From Streptomyces cirratus (lineage in GTDB: Bacteria > Actinomycetota > Actinomycetes > Streptomycetales > Streptomycetaceae), in NCBI RefSeq assembly GCF_014650775.1, contig NZ_BMVP01000003.1:186001-250000 (forward strand): DNA of 64,000 nucleotides, read 5' to 3'. The notes below the pieces were generated by a model that was given only the letters and a program-made list of their open reading frames with translations, had not been told where the DNA came from and did not search any database. The position numbers were made by a program, and so were the translations under genes. Positions 25,551-34,302 of the stretch are shown here, one piece after another. The first letter of the stretch is position 1. Each line of letters opens with the position of its first letter.

Positions 25551-26216
25551 CTATTGGTGGCCCCAGCGGACGTTCGGCGGTGCCGGTGGCGGTGCCGGGG
25601 GGAATGGCGGCGGCGGTGGCACAGCGCGGCCCGGGAGCAGGTCGATCGGTTCGCGCAGGCGCAGCGTGGCGGGAAGGTCCAGCCGTCCCTTCCGCGAGGC
25701 GACCACGATGTCCCGTACGGCGAGCTTCGCCTCGACCGCGCACTGCCCGCTGCGCACCGCGACCAGCAGCCCGTCCCGGACCACGGCCACCAACCCCGTG
25801 ATCTTGAAGACCACGGTGAGGTCCACCCCCACGGTGGCGGTCGGGGCGCCGTCCACGAGCAGGTCCACCGACGGATGGTGCGCGGAGGTGATGCGGTGGG
25901 TGGCCAGGGCGACGACCTCCTCACTGCCGGGGTACTGGCGCGTCCGGCGGGCGGCCTCCGTCAGGGCCCGGTACCTGGACCAGCCCGCGGCCACCAGGGC
26001 GACGAGATCAAGGTCGAGGAAGCCGTTCACCACGGTGGCCAGCTCGCTCTCGACGGCCCGGCCGGCCGCGGGGGTCAGACCGCGCCCGCCCGGGATGACG
26101 CCCGCCGCCGCGCGGTGGGCCTGCAGGCTTTCGGCGAGGACGCCGGGGGCCGAGTCCTCGGAGCCGAGCAGCAGGGCCCGGACGGTGAGGGGCTCGACAG
26201 CGGGAGCCGTGGTCAT
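25551..26216 (-). CDS. Unknown protein with Pro-rich tail, partner of the IPT-like surface protein
   Basis: The 221-residue protein has a helical first half, a beta-rich second half (VDLLVDGAPTATVGVDLTVV, then GLVAVVRDGLLVAVRSG) and a Pro-rich end (PPPPPFPPAPPPAPP). It has no signal peptide or membrane helix. Its start overlaps the stop of the upstream anchored protein as ATGA, so the two are coupled. It may bind the cytosolic tail of that protein, which is inference from gene order. Confidence 0.6.
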   Translation of the reverse strand: MTTAPAVEPLTVRALLLGSEDSAPGVLAESLQAHRAAAGVIPGGRGLTPAAGRAVESELATVVNGFLDLDLVALVAAGWSRYRALTEAARRTRQYPGSEEVVALATHRITSAHHPSVDLLVDGAPTATVGVDLTVVFKITGLVAVVRDGLLVAVRSGQCAVEAKLAVRDIVVASRKGRLDLPATLRLREPIDLLPGRAVPPPPPFPPAPPPAPPNVRWGHQ

Positions 26217-27703
26217 GTGTCGTCCTCCTCCTCGACGGTCTGGTCGCCGGGGTCCGGGTGGGGTTCCAGCCGTACGGTGCGGGCCGGCGGCCCGTCGTCC
26301 GGTGGCTGGGTCACTTCCGTCGCCGCGGGGGCGGGTCGCAGGCGGGACGTGATGTGGGCGCGGACCCACCGCGGGCCCCGGTGGCCGCGGCTGAGGAACG
26401 CGGCCCCGACGGCGGCCAGCAGGGCGACGCCGAACAGGCTCGCCCCGACGACCAGGCCGGCGGGGACCCCGCCATCGGTGTGCTCGGGGTTCGGGTTCGG
26501 ATTCGGGGTGGGCGGCGTGGGCGTCGGCGGCGTCGGCGGCGGCGGCGTCGTCGGCGGCGGCGTCGGCGGCGTCGTCGGCGGCGGCGTCGGCGGCGTCGGG
26601 GTGGCCGGCGGGACCGGGGCCGTGCCCGTTACGGTGAGCACGGCTTCGGCGGCCACGTCCGGCTGCGTCGCGCACTGGCCCCGTACCGTGTACGGGTCTT
26701 CGGCGACATCCGACGGGACGGTGAGCTGGGCTTCGAAGGTCCCGTCGTCCGCGGTGTCGACCGTCCCGGCCGGCTCTCCGTCCCACAGCAAGTCCACTTG
26801 TGAACAGTTGAAGCCCGAACCGGAGACCGTGACGGTGCCGCCTCCGACCGGGAGCGAGGTGGGGTGGAGCGTCACCGCGAGTCCCACGGGCGGCTCGGGC
26901 GCGTCGGTGACCGTGAAGTCCGCCTGGGCGGTGAGCTGCCCGTTCCCGTCGCAGACCGCCGTGACCTGGTGATGCGTCGCCTGAGCATCGGGCGGAACGC
27001 TCACGTCGGCCGTGAAGGCGCCGTCCGCGACGGTCAAGTCGCCGGGCGCACCGGGTGATAGCGGGTCGCCGTCCCAGGCCAGCGTGACCGTACCGCCCGA
27101 TTGCCCGGCGCTGCCGCCGTCGGCGACGCAGTTCTCGAACCCGGAGCCGGTCACGGTAACCGCCGTCCGGGCGGGGCCCTGCGCCGGGTCGAGTGCCAGG
27201 GCCGGCGCCGGGGCCGGCTCGGCCGTCACCGTGAACCGCGCGGTCGCCTTCACCTTGGAGTCGACCGTGCACCGGGCGTTGACGGCGTAGGTGTCGGGGG
27301 CCGCATCGGAAGGAGCGGTGACGTCGGTCTCGAACATGCCCTGGTCGTCGGCCGTGACGATGCTGGGGGCGGTGTCGCCGTCCCAGGTCACTTCGATCCG
27401 GGCGGGCGTCGGCTCGGGGGTGGGGCCGGGCCGTAGAGTGCTCGGCGACGGATAGGTATGACAGTTGCCGAATCCGTAGCCGTGGACGCCGACCCGGCTC
27501 CCGGCCCGGCCCTCGGCCGGATCGAGCGTGATGTACGTGTCGGCCGCCGCCCGCACCGTGGAGACGGGAGCGGGAGCGACAGCGGCTTCAGTGGCGACGG
27601 GCGTGCCCCACGCGACCGCCGTACTCAGGAGCACCGCGGTCAACGAGCGGCGGCAGGCCGATCGCAGTAGCGGAAACATGGCCCTCCATGCGCTCTTCCC
27701 CAT
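26213..27703 (-). CDS. Cell-surface protein with IPT/TIG-like repeats and C-terminal membrane anchor
   Basis: The product is about 496 residues. It has a signal peptide (CRRSLTAVLLSTAVAWGTPV) and three Ig-like IPT/TIG-type domains, each carrying a G-x-GF-x-C motif (HGYGFGNC, TGSGFENC, SGSGFNC). A Pro/Thr linker (PTPPTPPPTTPPTPPPTT) leads to one membrane helix (GLVVGASLFGVALLAAVGAA) and an acidic cytosolic tail ending VEEEDDT. It looks like a cell-surface adhesin or sensor reaching through the wall. Start 27703 has GGAGGAGA upstream; an alternative ATG is 27679. The linker DNA is GGCGGCGTC-rich. Confidence 0.7.
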   Translation of the reverse strand: MGKSAWRAMFPLLRSACRRSLTAVLLSTAVAWGTPVATEAAVAPAPVSTVRAAADTYITLDPAEGRAGSRVGVHGYGFGNCHTYPSPSTLRPGPTPEPTPARIEVTWDGDTAPSIVTADDQGMFETDVTAPSDAAPDTYAVNARCTVDSKVKATARFTVTAEPAPAPALALDPAQGPARTAVTVTGSGFENCVADGGSAGQSGGTVTLAWDGDPLSPGAPGDLTVADGAFTADVSVPPDAQATHHQVTAVCDGNGQLTAQADFTVTDAPEPPVGLAVTLHPTSLPVGGGTVTVSGSGFNCSQVDLLWDGEPAGTVDTADDGTFEAQLTVPSDVAEDPYTVRGQCATQPDVAAEAVLTVTGTAPVPPATPTPPTPPPTTPPTPPPTTPPPPTPPTPTPPTPNPNPNPEHTDGGVPAGLVVGASLFGVALLAAVGAAFLSRGHRGPRWVRAHITSRLRPAPAATEVTQPPDDGPPARTVRLEPHPDPGDQTVEEEDDT

Positions 27704-27899
27704 TCTCCTCCGGCTTGCGCGGACCCGCGCTGCAAGCACACCGGCGCCTCGGACCGCCAGTTGCGGGCCGAACCCGTCACAGAGCGCGGAAATCGGCCAT
27801 TCGGCTTCACTTTGCCGATGTGCGGGCATGTGGCGGGACTGCGAGGCGGCCCCTCCCTACCTTTCGAGATGCCCTTAACCAATCGAAAAAGGTGGATTC

Positions 27900-28103
27900 A
27901 TGCGATCTGTCCGTTCTCTTGTAGCCGTCCTCGCCGCCGCCGGCACCCTCGTCCTCGGTGGCGCCTCGCTCGCCAGCGCCGACGTGAGCGTCAACTACCA
28001 GCCCGAGCCCTCGTACACGTTCGTCTTCGGCAACTGGCTCCAGTTCGCGGCCGACGACGTGTTCAACGCCGGCCACGACAACACGGTCGGCTCGAACAAC
28101 TGA
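27900..28103 (+). CDS. Small secreted peptide of unknown function
   Basis: The 67-residue product has a clear signal peptide (MRSVRSLVAVLAAAGTLVLG, cleavage after about ASLASA) and a mature part of about 40 residues (DVSVNYQPEPSYTFVFGNWL, then QFAADDVFNAGHDNTVGSNN). There is no Cys. Its aromatic and Asn-rich make-up is reminiscent of small surface peptides, but it lacks the chaplin motif. AAGGTGG precedes the ATG and a strong terminator follows at once, so it is a single-gene unit. Confidence 0.7.
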   Translation: MRSVRSLVAVLAAAGTLVLGGASLASADVSVNYQPEPSYTFVFGNWLQFAADDVFNAGHDNTVGSNN

Positions 28104-28116
28104 CGGTGACGAACCC

Positions 28117-28148
28117 CGACGCCCCCTGCCGTGCGGCAGGGGGCGTCG
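28117..28148 (+). terminator. Rho-independent-type terminator
   Basis: CGACGCCCCCTGCC pairs perfectly with GGCAGGGGGCGTCG around GTGC, followed by CATTT. It lies 13 bp after the stop of the small secreted peptide gene. Confidence 0.85.
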
Positions 28149-28296
28149 CATTTGCGCCGCTTCCCGGGGCTGTGGGTTGGCTGTGAAGCGACGTACGGGA
28201 GGGGGCTCGGGTGCGGGATGAGTGCCGACAAGTTCTATATTCGTACGAACCATCCACGCGCGGCCCGGCTGCGGTGAGCAGGGGGGGACAATAGCG

Positions 28297-29619
28297 ATGG
28301 CTGACGCCGACGCCACCGCAGGCACCCGGGCGGAATCCCGGAGCAGCCGCAAGGTGCGCCGGAAGGCGCAGAACCGCAGGCGCCTGGGCATAGCCGCGGC
28401 CGTGATCTCCCTCGGCGGGGCCGCGGCCACCGCGTACGCCGTCACGCTGGGCGGCCCCTCAGGGTCCGCCAGGAGCGACGCCAAGCTCGGCGCCCCGGGG
28501 ACCGCGGCGGACAGGGCCGCCGCCGCGAAGGGCTCGGAACAGGCCTGGGACGGCAAGGTCAAGGTGCTGGGCGACGGCTCCACCTCGTACACCGGACCCC
28601 AGCCGGGACAGCTCAAACCCGAGCGGCTCAAGCCCGGCGAGAAGCCGCCGCAGTTCGTGGTCTTCTCCTGGGACGGCGCGCTGGAGGGCGACGACCACCT
28701 CTTCTCCCACTTCCGCAAGGTGGCCCAGGAGAGCAAGGCACACATGACCTTCTTCCTCACCGGCATCTACCTGCTGCCGGAGGACAAGAAGACGCTCTAC
28801 CACCCGCCGCAGCACAATCCGGGCGCGGCCGCCATCTCGTACCCCACCGTCCCGCACGTGAAGTCCACGCTCGCGCAGTTGAGCGGCGCCTGGGCCGACG
28901 GCGACGAGATCGGGTCGCACTTCAACGGCCACTTCTGCGGGCCCAAGGGCGGTGGGGACTGGAGTCCCGACGAATGGAAGAGCGAGATAGACCAGACGTA
29001 TTCCTTCGTCAAGAACTGGAAGACCAACACCGGGTTCACCAAGGAGGCGCCGCTGCCCTTCGACCCGGACCGGGAAGTGGTCGGCGGCCGCGCGCCCTGC
29101 CTTGAAGGTCAGAAGAACCTGATGACCGCGATCAAGCCGTACGGCTGGCGCTACGACGCGAGTTCCGCGGGGGACTTCCAGCTCTGGCCGTCCAAGCCGG
29201 ACGGCATCTGGAATTTCCCCCTCCAGCTCGTACCGCTCCAGGGCAAGGAGGTGCAGGTCCTGTCGATGGACTTCAACTTCCTCTACAACCAGTCGGGCGA
29301 CAGCACCCACGGCGACCCGGCGAAGTTCGCGGCCTGGCAGGCGCAGACCCGCGCCTCGTACCTCAACGGCTTCAACCGCGTCTACAACGGCAGCCGGGCG
29401 CCCATGTTCATCGGAAACCACTTCGAGGACTGGAACGGCGGCATCTACATGAACGCCGTCGAGGACGTGATGAGGGACGTCTGCCCGCGCCAGGAGGTGC
29501 GCTGCGTCTCGTTCAAGGAGCTCGCGGACTGGCTCGACGCCCAGGACCCGAAGGTGCTGGCCCAGCTGCGGATGCTCGACCCGGCGCAGGCGCCGGACTG
29601 GACCGCGCTGATCAAGTAG
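28297..29619 (+). CDS. Polysaccharide deacetylase-like (NodB-fold) membrane-anchored protein
   Basis: The 440-residue protein has a basic cytosolic start (KVRRKAQNRRR), one membrane helix (about residues 30-50) and an extracellular domain of NodB-like design: VVFSWDGALEGDDHLFSHF (first Asp-containing motif), AHMTFFLTGIYLL, and DGDEIGSHFNGHFCG (His-rich metal motif). Such enzymes remove acetyl groups from wall polymers. The WDG variant of the usual TFDDG first motif makes activity uncertain. The ATG at 28297 follows GGGGGGG. Confidence 0.75.
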   Translation: MADADATAGTRAESRSSRKVRRKAQNRRRLGIAAAVISLGGAAATAYAVTLGGPSGSARSDAKLGAPGTAADRAAAAKGSEQAWDGKVKVLGDGSTSYTGPQPGQLKPERLKPGEKPPQFVVFSWDGALEGDDHLFSHFRKVAQESKAHMTFFLTGIYLLPEDKKTLYHPPQHNPGAAAISYPTVPHVKSTLAQLSGAWADGDEIGSHFNGHFCGPKGGGDWSPDEWKSEIDQTYSFVKNWKTNTGFTKEAPLPFDPDREVVGGRAPCLEGQKNLMTAIKPYGWRYDASSAGDFQLWPSKPDGIWNFPLQLVPLQGKEVQVLSMDFNFLYNQSGDSTHGDPAKFAAWQAQTRASYLNGFNRVYNGSRAPMFIGNHFEDWNGGIYMNAVEDVMRDVCPRQEVRCVSFKELADWLDAQDPKVLAQLRMLDPAQAPDWTALIK

Positions 29620-29652
29620 CCGTATCCGGTGGAGCGGGCGGGGCCGCCCGGC

Positions 29653-31815
29653 CTACTTCACCGCCTTGATGTAGTCGGCCCAGAGGTGCAGCGCCCGGTC
29701 ACTGCCGGGCGTGTTCGGGGTGTCGCCGCCCAGCCCCGTCAGCGGCAGCGGCACCAGGTCGGTCAGCGCCATCCGGTAGACCACCACGGCCGTGGATTCG
29801 TGCTCGGTGCTGCCCACGAACCAGCCCGCCGTGTTCGCGGCGGTCGTTCCGGTCTTGCCCGCCGTGCCGGGGTACGCCTTGGCCGCCGCCTTCGCCGAGC
29901 CCTCGATGACCGCGGACCGCAGCGCGTCCGTCACCGCGCGGGCCGTCTCGGCCTTCACGGCCCGGGTCGGCTTCGGCCCCTCCAGCGGCAGCGCGGCGCC
30001 GTTGCGGGTGACCGACCTCACCGAGTAGGGGTCGGTGTGCATGCCGCCGGCGGCGAAGGTCTCGTAGGCGCCGGCCATGCGGATCGCGCTGGGGGTGGAG
30101 TTCTCGCCGAGCGCGAACGTGGGGATCCGCGGTCCGAGGCTCGATCCGAGCAGGCCCGAGCGCTCGGCGAGCGAGTCCACCCGGTCGAGCCCGACATCGA
30201 GGCCGAGCTGCAACATCGGGGTGTTCACGGAGTCGGCTACGGCCTGGCGCAAGGTCACCTGGCCCCAGTTGCGCCCGCCGTCGTTGCGGCCCTTGACCAC
30301 TTTGCCGCTGCGGTCCCAGTACGGCCCTTCGGGCGTCTGCACGGTCACCTGGTCGTTGCCGTCGTACGTGGTGGCAGGGGAAACGGGCGTACGGGGCTTG
30401 CCGCGCGTGCGCAGCACCCCTTCCTCCAGTGCGGCGGCGTAGACGAACGGGGTGAACGCCGTGCCGGCCGGGATCGTCGTCGCGTTCGACTCGTTGAATC
30501 CCTGCTTGAGGTAGTCGGGGCCGCCGTACACGGCGAGCAGCCGGCCGTCGGGGGCGACGCTCGCCGCGCCGATCTTGGCGTCCTTGTCCGTGTTGGGGCG
30601 CTTTTCGGCGTCGAAGTCCTTCTGTGCGTCCTGGACCGCGGCGGTCAGCGCCGTCATACGGGCCTTGTCGAAGGTCGTGTAGATCTGGTAGCCGCCGAGG
30701 TCGAATTCGGCGTCCGGGATGTGGCCGTTCTTGACCGCGTACGCCTTCGCGAGATCGACCAGGTAGCCGGTCTGCGCGCCGGGGGTGCCGGGGAGGGAGG
30801 CGCCCGTGGGTTCGGGGAACTTCGTGTAGGTGGCCCGCTCGGTGCGCGAGAGCTGGCCGGTGTCGACCATGCGGTCCAGGATCCAGGACCAGCGTTCGAC
30901 GGCCCGCGCGTGGTTCTCCTTGCCGAGCGCGGGGTCGTACAGGCCCGCGCCCTTGAGGAGCGAGGCCAGGAAGGCGCCCTCACTGGGGTTGAGCTGCGAG
31001 ACGTCCTTGCCGTAGTAGGCCTGGGAGGCGCGCTGGATGCCGTAGGTGCCGCGCCCGAACCAGCTGGTGTTGAGGTAGTCCTGGAGTATCTGCTTCTTGT
31101 CCGTCTGGTTGTCCAGCTTCACGGCGAGCAGGATCTCGGTGAACTTCCGGGACAGCGTGCGGTCCTGGTTGAGATAGGCGTTCTTCACGTACTGCTGCGT
31201 GATGGTGGACCCGCCCTGGGTCTCGCCTCCCGTCACGGCGGCGCGCAGGGCACGCAGGACGCCGGACGGGGAGACTCCCGGATCCGAGTAGAAGCTGGCG
31301 TTCTCGGCCGCGAGGACGGCTCCCTGGACCTTGGGCGGCACCTTGTCCAGCGGCATCTCCTGGCGGCTGACCCAGCCGGTGCGGGCCATCGTGGAGCCGT
31401 CGGCCCAGTAGAAGACGTTGTCCTGCTGTCGGGCGAAGGAGTTGAGGTCGTCGGGTATCGGGGTGGTGGCGTAGGCGAGGGCGACGAAGCCCGTCAAGCC
31501 GGTGAACAGGTACAGGCAGGCACCCAGCCACTGGCGCCAGGAGGGTATCCAGCGGTGCCAGCCGCTGCGGCCCGGCCTCGGGTAGTCGGGCCGCAGGCGA
31601 CGCAGTTGCGTACGTGCCACGGCGGCGGCCGGTGCCAGGGCGGCGAGCCGGCCGGCCGCTGCCCGGGCGAGGGCATCGAGCCGCCCGGCCCCCGCCTTCG
31701 GGCGGCGCCGCGAGCCGGGCGTGCCCCGGCGGCCCGACGCGGCGCCGCGCGTGTCCTGCGGAGCCGCCCGCCCGTTCCGCGATCGCTCGCTTGCAGCCGA
31801 ATCCTGCCTGTCCAC
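29653..31815 (-). CDS. Class A penicillin-binding-like protein with degenerate transpeptidase site
   Basis: The 720-residue protein has a basic cytosolic N-terminus, one membrane helix (about 100-118), a GT51 glycosyltransferase (Glu171 in VLAAENASFY, then QGGSTITQQYVKNAY) and a transpeptidase-like domain. SVN (529-531) and KTG (654-656) are present. At the usual SxxK position it reads PAGTAFTPFVYAAAL, with Thr452 and Thr455 in place of Ser and Lys. It probably polymerises glycan strands, but beta-lactam-type acylation is doubtful. The family is otherwise complete and the frame intact. It converges with the deacetylase-like gene. Confidence 0.88.
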   Translation of the reverse strand: MDRQDSAASERSRNGRAAPQDTRGAASGRRGTPGSRRRPKAGAGRLDALARAAAGRLAALAPAAAVARTQLRRLRPDYPRPGRSGWHRWIPSWRQWLGACLYLFTGLTGFVALAYATTPIPDDLNSFARQQDNVFYWADGSTMARTGWVSRQEMPLDKVPPKVQGAVLAAENASFYSDPGVSPSGVLRALRAAVTGGETQGGSTITQQYVKNAYLNQDRTLSRKFTEILLAVKLDNQTDKKQILQDYLNTSWFGRGTYGIQRASQAYYGKDVSQLNPSEGAFLASLLKGAGLYDPALGKENHARAVERWSWILDRMVDTGQLSRTERATYTKFPEPTGASLPGTPGAQTGYLVDLAKAYAVKNGHIPDAEFDLGGYQIYTTFDKARMTALTAAVQDAQKDFDAEKRPNTDKDAKIGAASVAPDGRLLAVYGGPDYLKQGFNESNATTIPAGTAFTPFVYAAALEEGVLRTRGKPRTPVSPATTYDGNDQVTVQTPEGPYWDRSGKVVKGRNDGGRNWGQVTLRQAVADSVNTPMLQLGLDVGLDRVDSLAERSGLLGSSLGPRIPTFALGENSTPSAIRMAGAYETFAAGGMHTDPYSVRSVTRNGAALPLEGPKPTRAVKAETARAVTDALRSAVIEGSAKAAAKAYPGTAGKTGTTAANTAGWFVGSTEHESTAVVVYRMALTDLVPLPLTGLGGDTPNTPGSDRALHLWADYIKAVK

Positions 31816-32017
31816 TCGAAATGCCCCCTGTGCCGTGCCCTCCCGGACACCCTAGATGCACTTGCTGTGGGACCGGCAAGCGGAGTCCGGCAGCCCGGTG
31901 ACCAGGGCGAGCGGGACTGGCGAGCGGCGACGAAGCGGAACACGACGAACAGGTCGCCCAGTTGTGCGAAGATGCCCTCCCCCGGTTCGTGCGTACCGGG
32001 TGACAAGGGGAAACACA

Positions 32018-33157
32018 GTGATACCTAAGAGGTTCAGGCCCGCCGCCATCGCGGCCCTGACCGTGGCCCTGGCGTCCGGCAGCATGCTCGCCTACTCCGC
32101 CAACGCGGGCACCGGTCCCGAGGCGGCCGATCGCGCCACCGCCGACACCTTCGCCGCCGTGGCCGACGACGTGCTCTCGCAGCGCACCCAGGCCCTGGTC
32201 GATGAACAGCCAGGTCACCACAATTCGGGGCACAAGTCCGCGAAGACGCGGTTGTCGGCCCAGTTGAAGAAGGACGAGGAAACGGCGATCTCGTCGCTGC
32301 GGTCCCGCAAGACGCGGCTCGCGGAGCTCGGCGAGGCCTACACGGGCGCCGACACCCGGGTGGCCGTCGACCGCGCCACGGTCACCGGCGGCAAGGCGAC
32401 CGTCGAGGTCACCGAGCAGACCACGCTCACCTACAAGAAGGTGCGCGGGGACGAGCCGGCGACCACCGACTTCCGGACGCGCTACGAGCTCACCCTCACC
32501 AGCAAGAAGGGTGGTGCCTGGGAGCTGACCTCCATCAAGTCCCAGGAGAACGGCCCCGTAGCGATCAACGAGCCGGTCGCGGCCAAGGCGAACGTCGTCA
32601 AGGACGACGGCAACCAGTACCCCGACGGCACGCCCGCGTCCACCAAGTACCCGGCACCGGCCAAGCCGAAGGTGAAGACCGGCGGTACTTACGACTACGC
32701 GGCCATGGCGAGTTACGCGGAGAAGTACTGGAGCAACTACAACCCCGCGTACCGCAAGTTCACCGGCGCCGGGGGCGACTGCACCAACTTCATCAGCCAG
32801 GCGTTGAAGGCGGGTGGCTGGAAGGCCGTTCCCGGCTCCACGTCGGACTACCGCAACTGGTGGTACGACGGCACCCGCCAGTCCGACTCGTGGGTCGGGG
32901 CGAACGAGTGGGCGTGGTTCACGCTGTCCAACCAGCGGGCCGCCAACCTGGCAAACGTCTACCAGACGGACGTCGGTGACATCGTGCAGGTGGACTTCAA
33001 CAAGGACGGGTCCAAGGACCACTCCATGATGGTGACGTACCGCAGCAGCGCGGGAATGCCGTACCTCACCTACCACTCCACCAACACCTACCGGAAGTCC
33101 CTCGCGAGCATCATCGCGTCGTACCCGAACGCGGTCTACTACGCGTACCGCACCTGA
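32018..33157 (+). CDS. Secreted protein with C-terminal putative amidase domain
   Basis: This 379-residue exported protein has a signal peptide (about residues 1-30, ending YSANA), a central charged region with strands (about 60-190), a linker, and a C-terminal amidase domain of the PF12671 type (YDYAAMASYAEKYWSNYNPA, then GGDCTNFISQAL with the probable catalytic Cys, and DHSMMVTYRS with the His). A cell-wall role is likely. The start GTG at 32018 follows AAGGGGAAAC. A strong terminator follows the stop. Confidence 0.8.
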   Translation: MIPKRFRPAAIAALTVALASGSMLAYSANAGTGPEAADRATADTFAAVADDVLSQRTQALVDEQPGHHNSGHKSAKTRLSAQLKKDEETAISSLRSRKTRLAELGEAYTGADTRVAVDRATVTGGKATVEVTEQTTLTYKKVRGDEPATTDFRTRYELTLTSKKGGAWELTSIKSQENGPVAINEPVAAKANVVKDDGNQYPDGTPASTKYPAPAKPKVKTGGTYDYAAMASYAEKYWSNYNPAYRKFTGAGGDCTNFISQALKAGGWKAVPGSTSDYRNWWYDGTRQSDSWVGANEWAWFTLSNQRAANLANVYQTDVGDIVQVDFNKDGSKDHSMMVTYRSSAGMPYLTYHSTNTYRKSLASIIASYPNAVYYAYRT

Positions 33158-33169
33158 CGGGTGCCCCTC

Positions 33170-33208
33170 GGCTCCTCCTGCCGCGGAACCTCCGCGGCAG
33201 GAGGAGCC
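33170..33208 (+). terminator. Strong stem-loop terminator
   Basis: An 18-bp perfect stem (GGCTCCTCCTGCCGCGGA with its complement) closes a 3-base loop, followed by GCTTTG. It is 12 bp after the amidase-domain gene. Confidence 0.85.
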
Positions 33209-33291
33209 GCTTTGTCCGGCCTGGTCACCCGATGGCCCGATTCGTTTGGTTCGCGGCGTTCACCGGCGCGGTTCCCGGGTAGGGCTCCGAG

Positions 33292-34302
33292 ATGAGCTAC
33301 GTACACGCGGGCAAGGAGTACTCACGCGACAGCCGGTACCTCACCACCCGGATCACCGCTGACGGGCGCGACGGGTTTCCGGTGGAGTCCGGCCGCTACC
33401 GTCTCGTGGTGAGCCGCGCGTGCCCCTGGGCCAGCCGCGCGGTGATCGTACGGCGCCTCCTCGGGCTGGAGGAGGCCCTGCCCATGGCCGTCGCCGGACC
33501 GACGCACGACGAGCGCAGCTGGACCTTCGACCTCGATCCGGGGGGCCGCGACCCGGTGCTGGGGATCGAGCGGCTCCAGGAGGCCTACTTCGCCCGCGAC
33601 CCCGGCTACGACCGGGGCATCACCGTACCCGCGATCGTGGACGTGCCGACCGGCCAGGTGGTGACCAACGACTTCCCCCGGATCACCGTCGACATGTCGC
33701 TGGAGTGGACGGCGTACCACCGTGACGGGGCTCCGGCGCTCTACCCGGCCGCGCTGCGACCGGAGATCGACGCGGTGAACGAGGTGGTCTACGAGGACGT
33801 GAACAACGGCGTCTACCGGGCCGGCTTCGCCGGGACGCAAGAGGCGTACACCGAGGCGTACGGGCGTCTGTTCGCCAGGCTCGACTGGCTCTGCGAGCGG
33901 CTGGAGCGTTCCCGCTACCTCGTCGGCGAGACGATCACCGAAGCGGACGTGCGGCTGTTCACGACGCTCGTCCGCTTCGACGCCGTCTACCACGGCCACT
34001 TCAAGTGCAACCGGCAGAAGCTGTCGGAGATGCCGGTGCTCTGGGCCTACGCCCGGGACCTGTTCCAGACGCCCGGCTTCGGCGACACGGTCGACTTCGA
34101 CCACATCAAGAGGCACTACTACCTCGTGCACGGCGACATCAACCCGACCCGGATCGTCCCCGTCGGCCCCGAGCTGTCGGGTTGGCTCGAACCGCACGAA
34201 CGGGCGGCCTTGGGCGGCCGCCCCTTCGGGAACGGCACGCCGCCCGGGCCCCTCAGCCCTGCGGAGACCGTTCCGCCGGACCATTCTCCGACGGCCCGCT
34301 GA
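33292..34302 (+). CDS. Xi-class glutathione S-transferase / glutathionyl-hydroquinone reductase-like
   Basis: The 336-residue protein matches the YqjG/ECM4 group: thioredoxin-like N-domain with the catalytic motif CPWA (Cys44) and an all-helical C-domain with HGHFKCNRQKL. These enzymes reduce glutathionyl-hydroquinones; in actinomycetes, which use mycothiol, the physiological thiol is probably different. Its last 50 bp overlap the end of the convergent rhomboid-like gene. Confidence 0.88.
   Translation: MSYVHAGKEYSRDSRYLTTRITADGRDGFPVESGRYRLVVSRACPWASRAVIVRRLLGLEEALPMAVAGPTHDERSWTFDLDPGGRDPVLGIERLQEAYFARDPGYDRGITVPAIVDVPTGQVVTNDFPRITVDMSLEWTAYHRDGAPALYPAALRPEIDAVNEVVYEDVNNGVYRAGFAGTQEAYTEAYGRLFARLDWLCERLERSRYLVGETITEADVRLFTTLVRFDAVYHGHFKCNRQKLSEMPVLWAYARDLFQTPGFGDTVDFDHIKRHYYLVHGDINPTRIVPVGPELSGWLEPHERAALGGRPFGNGTPPGPLSPAETVPPDHSPTAR

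Noticed and set aside
29629..32028. 799-codon plus-strand open frame
   Set aside because: It is antisense to the PBP-like gene, which has intact GT51 motifs.
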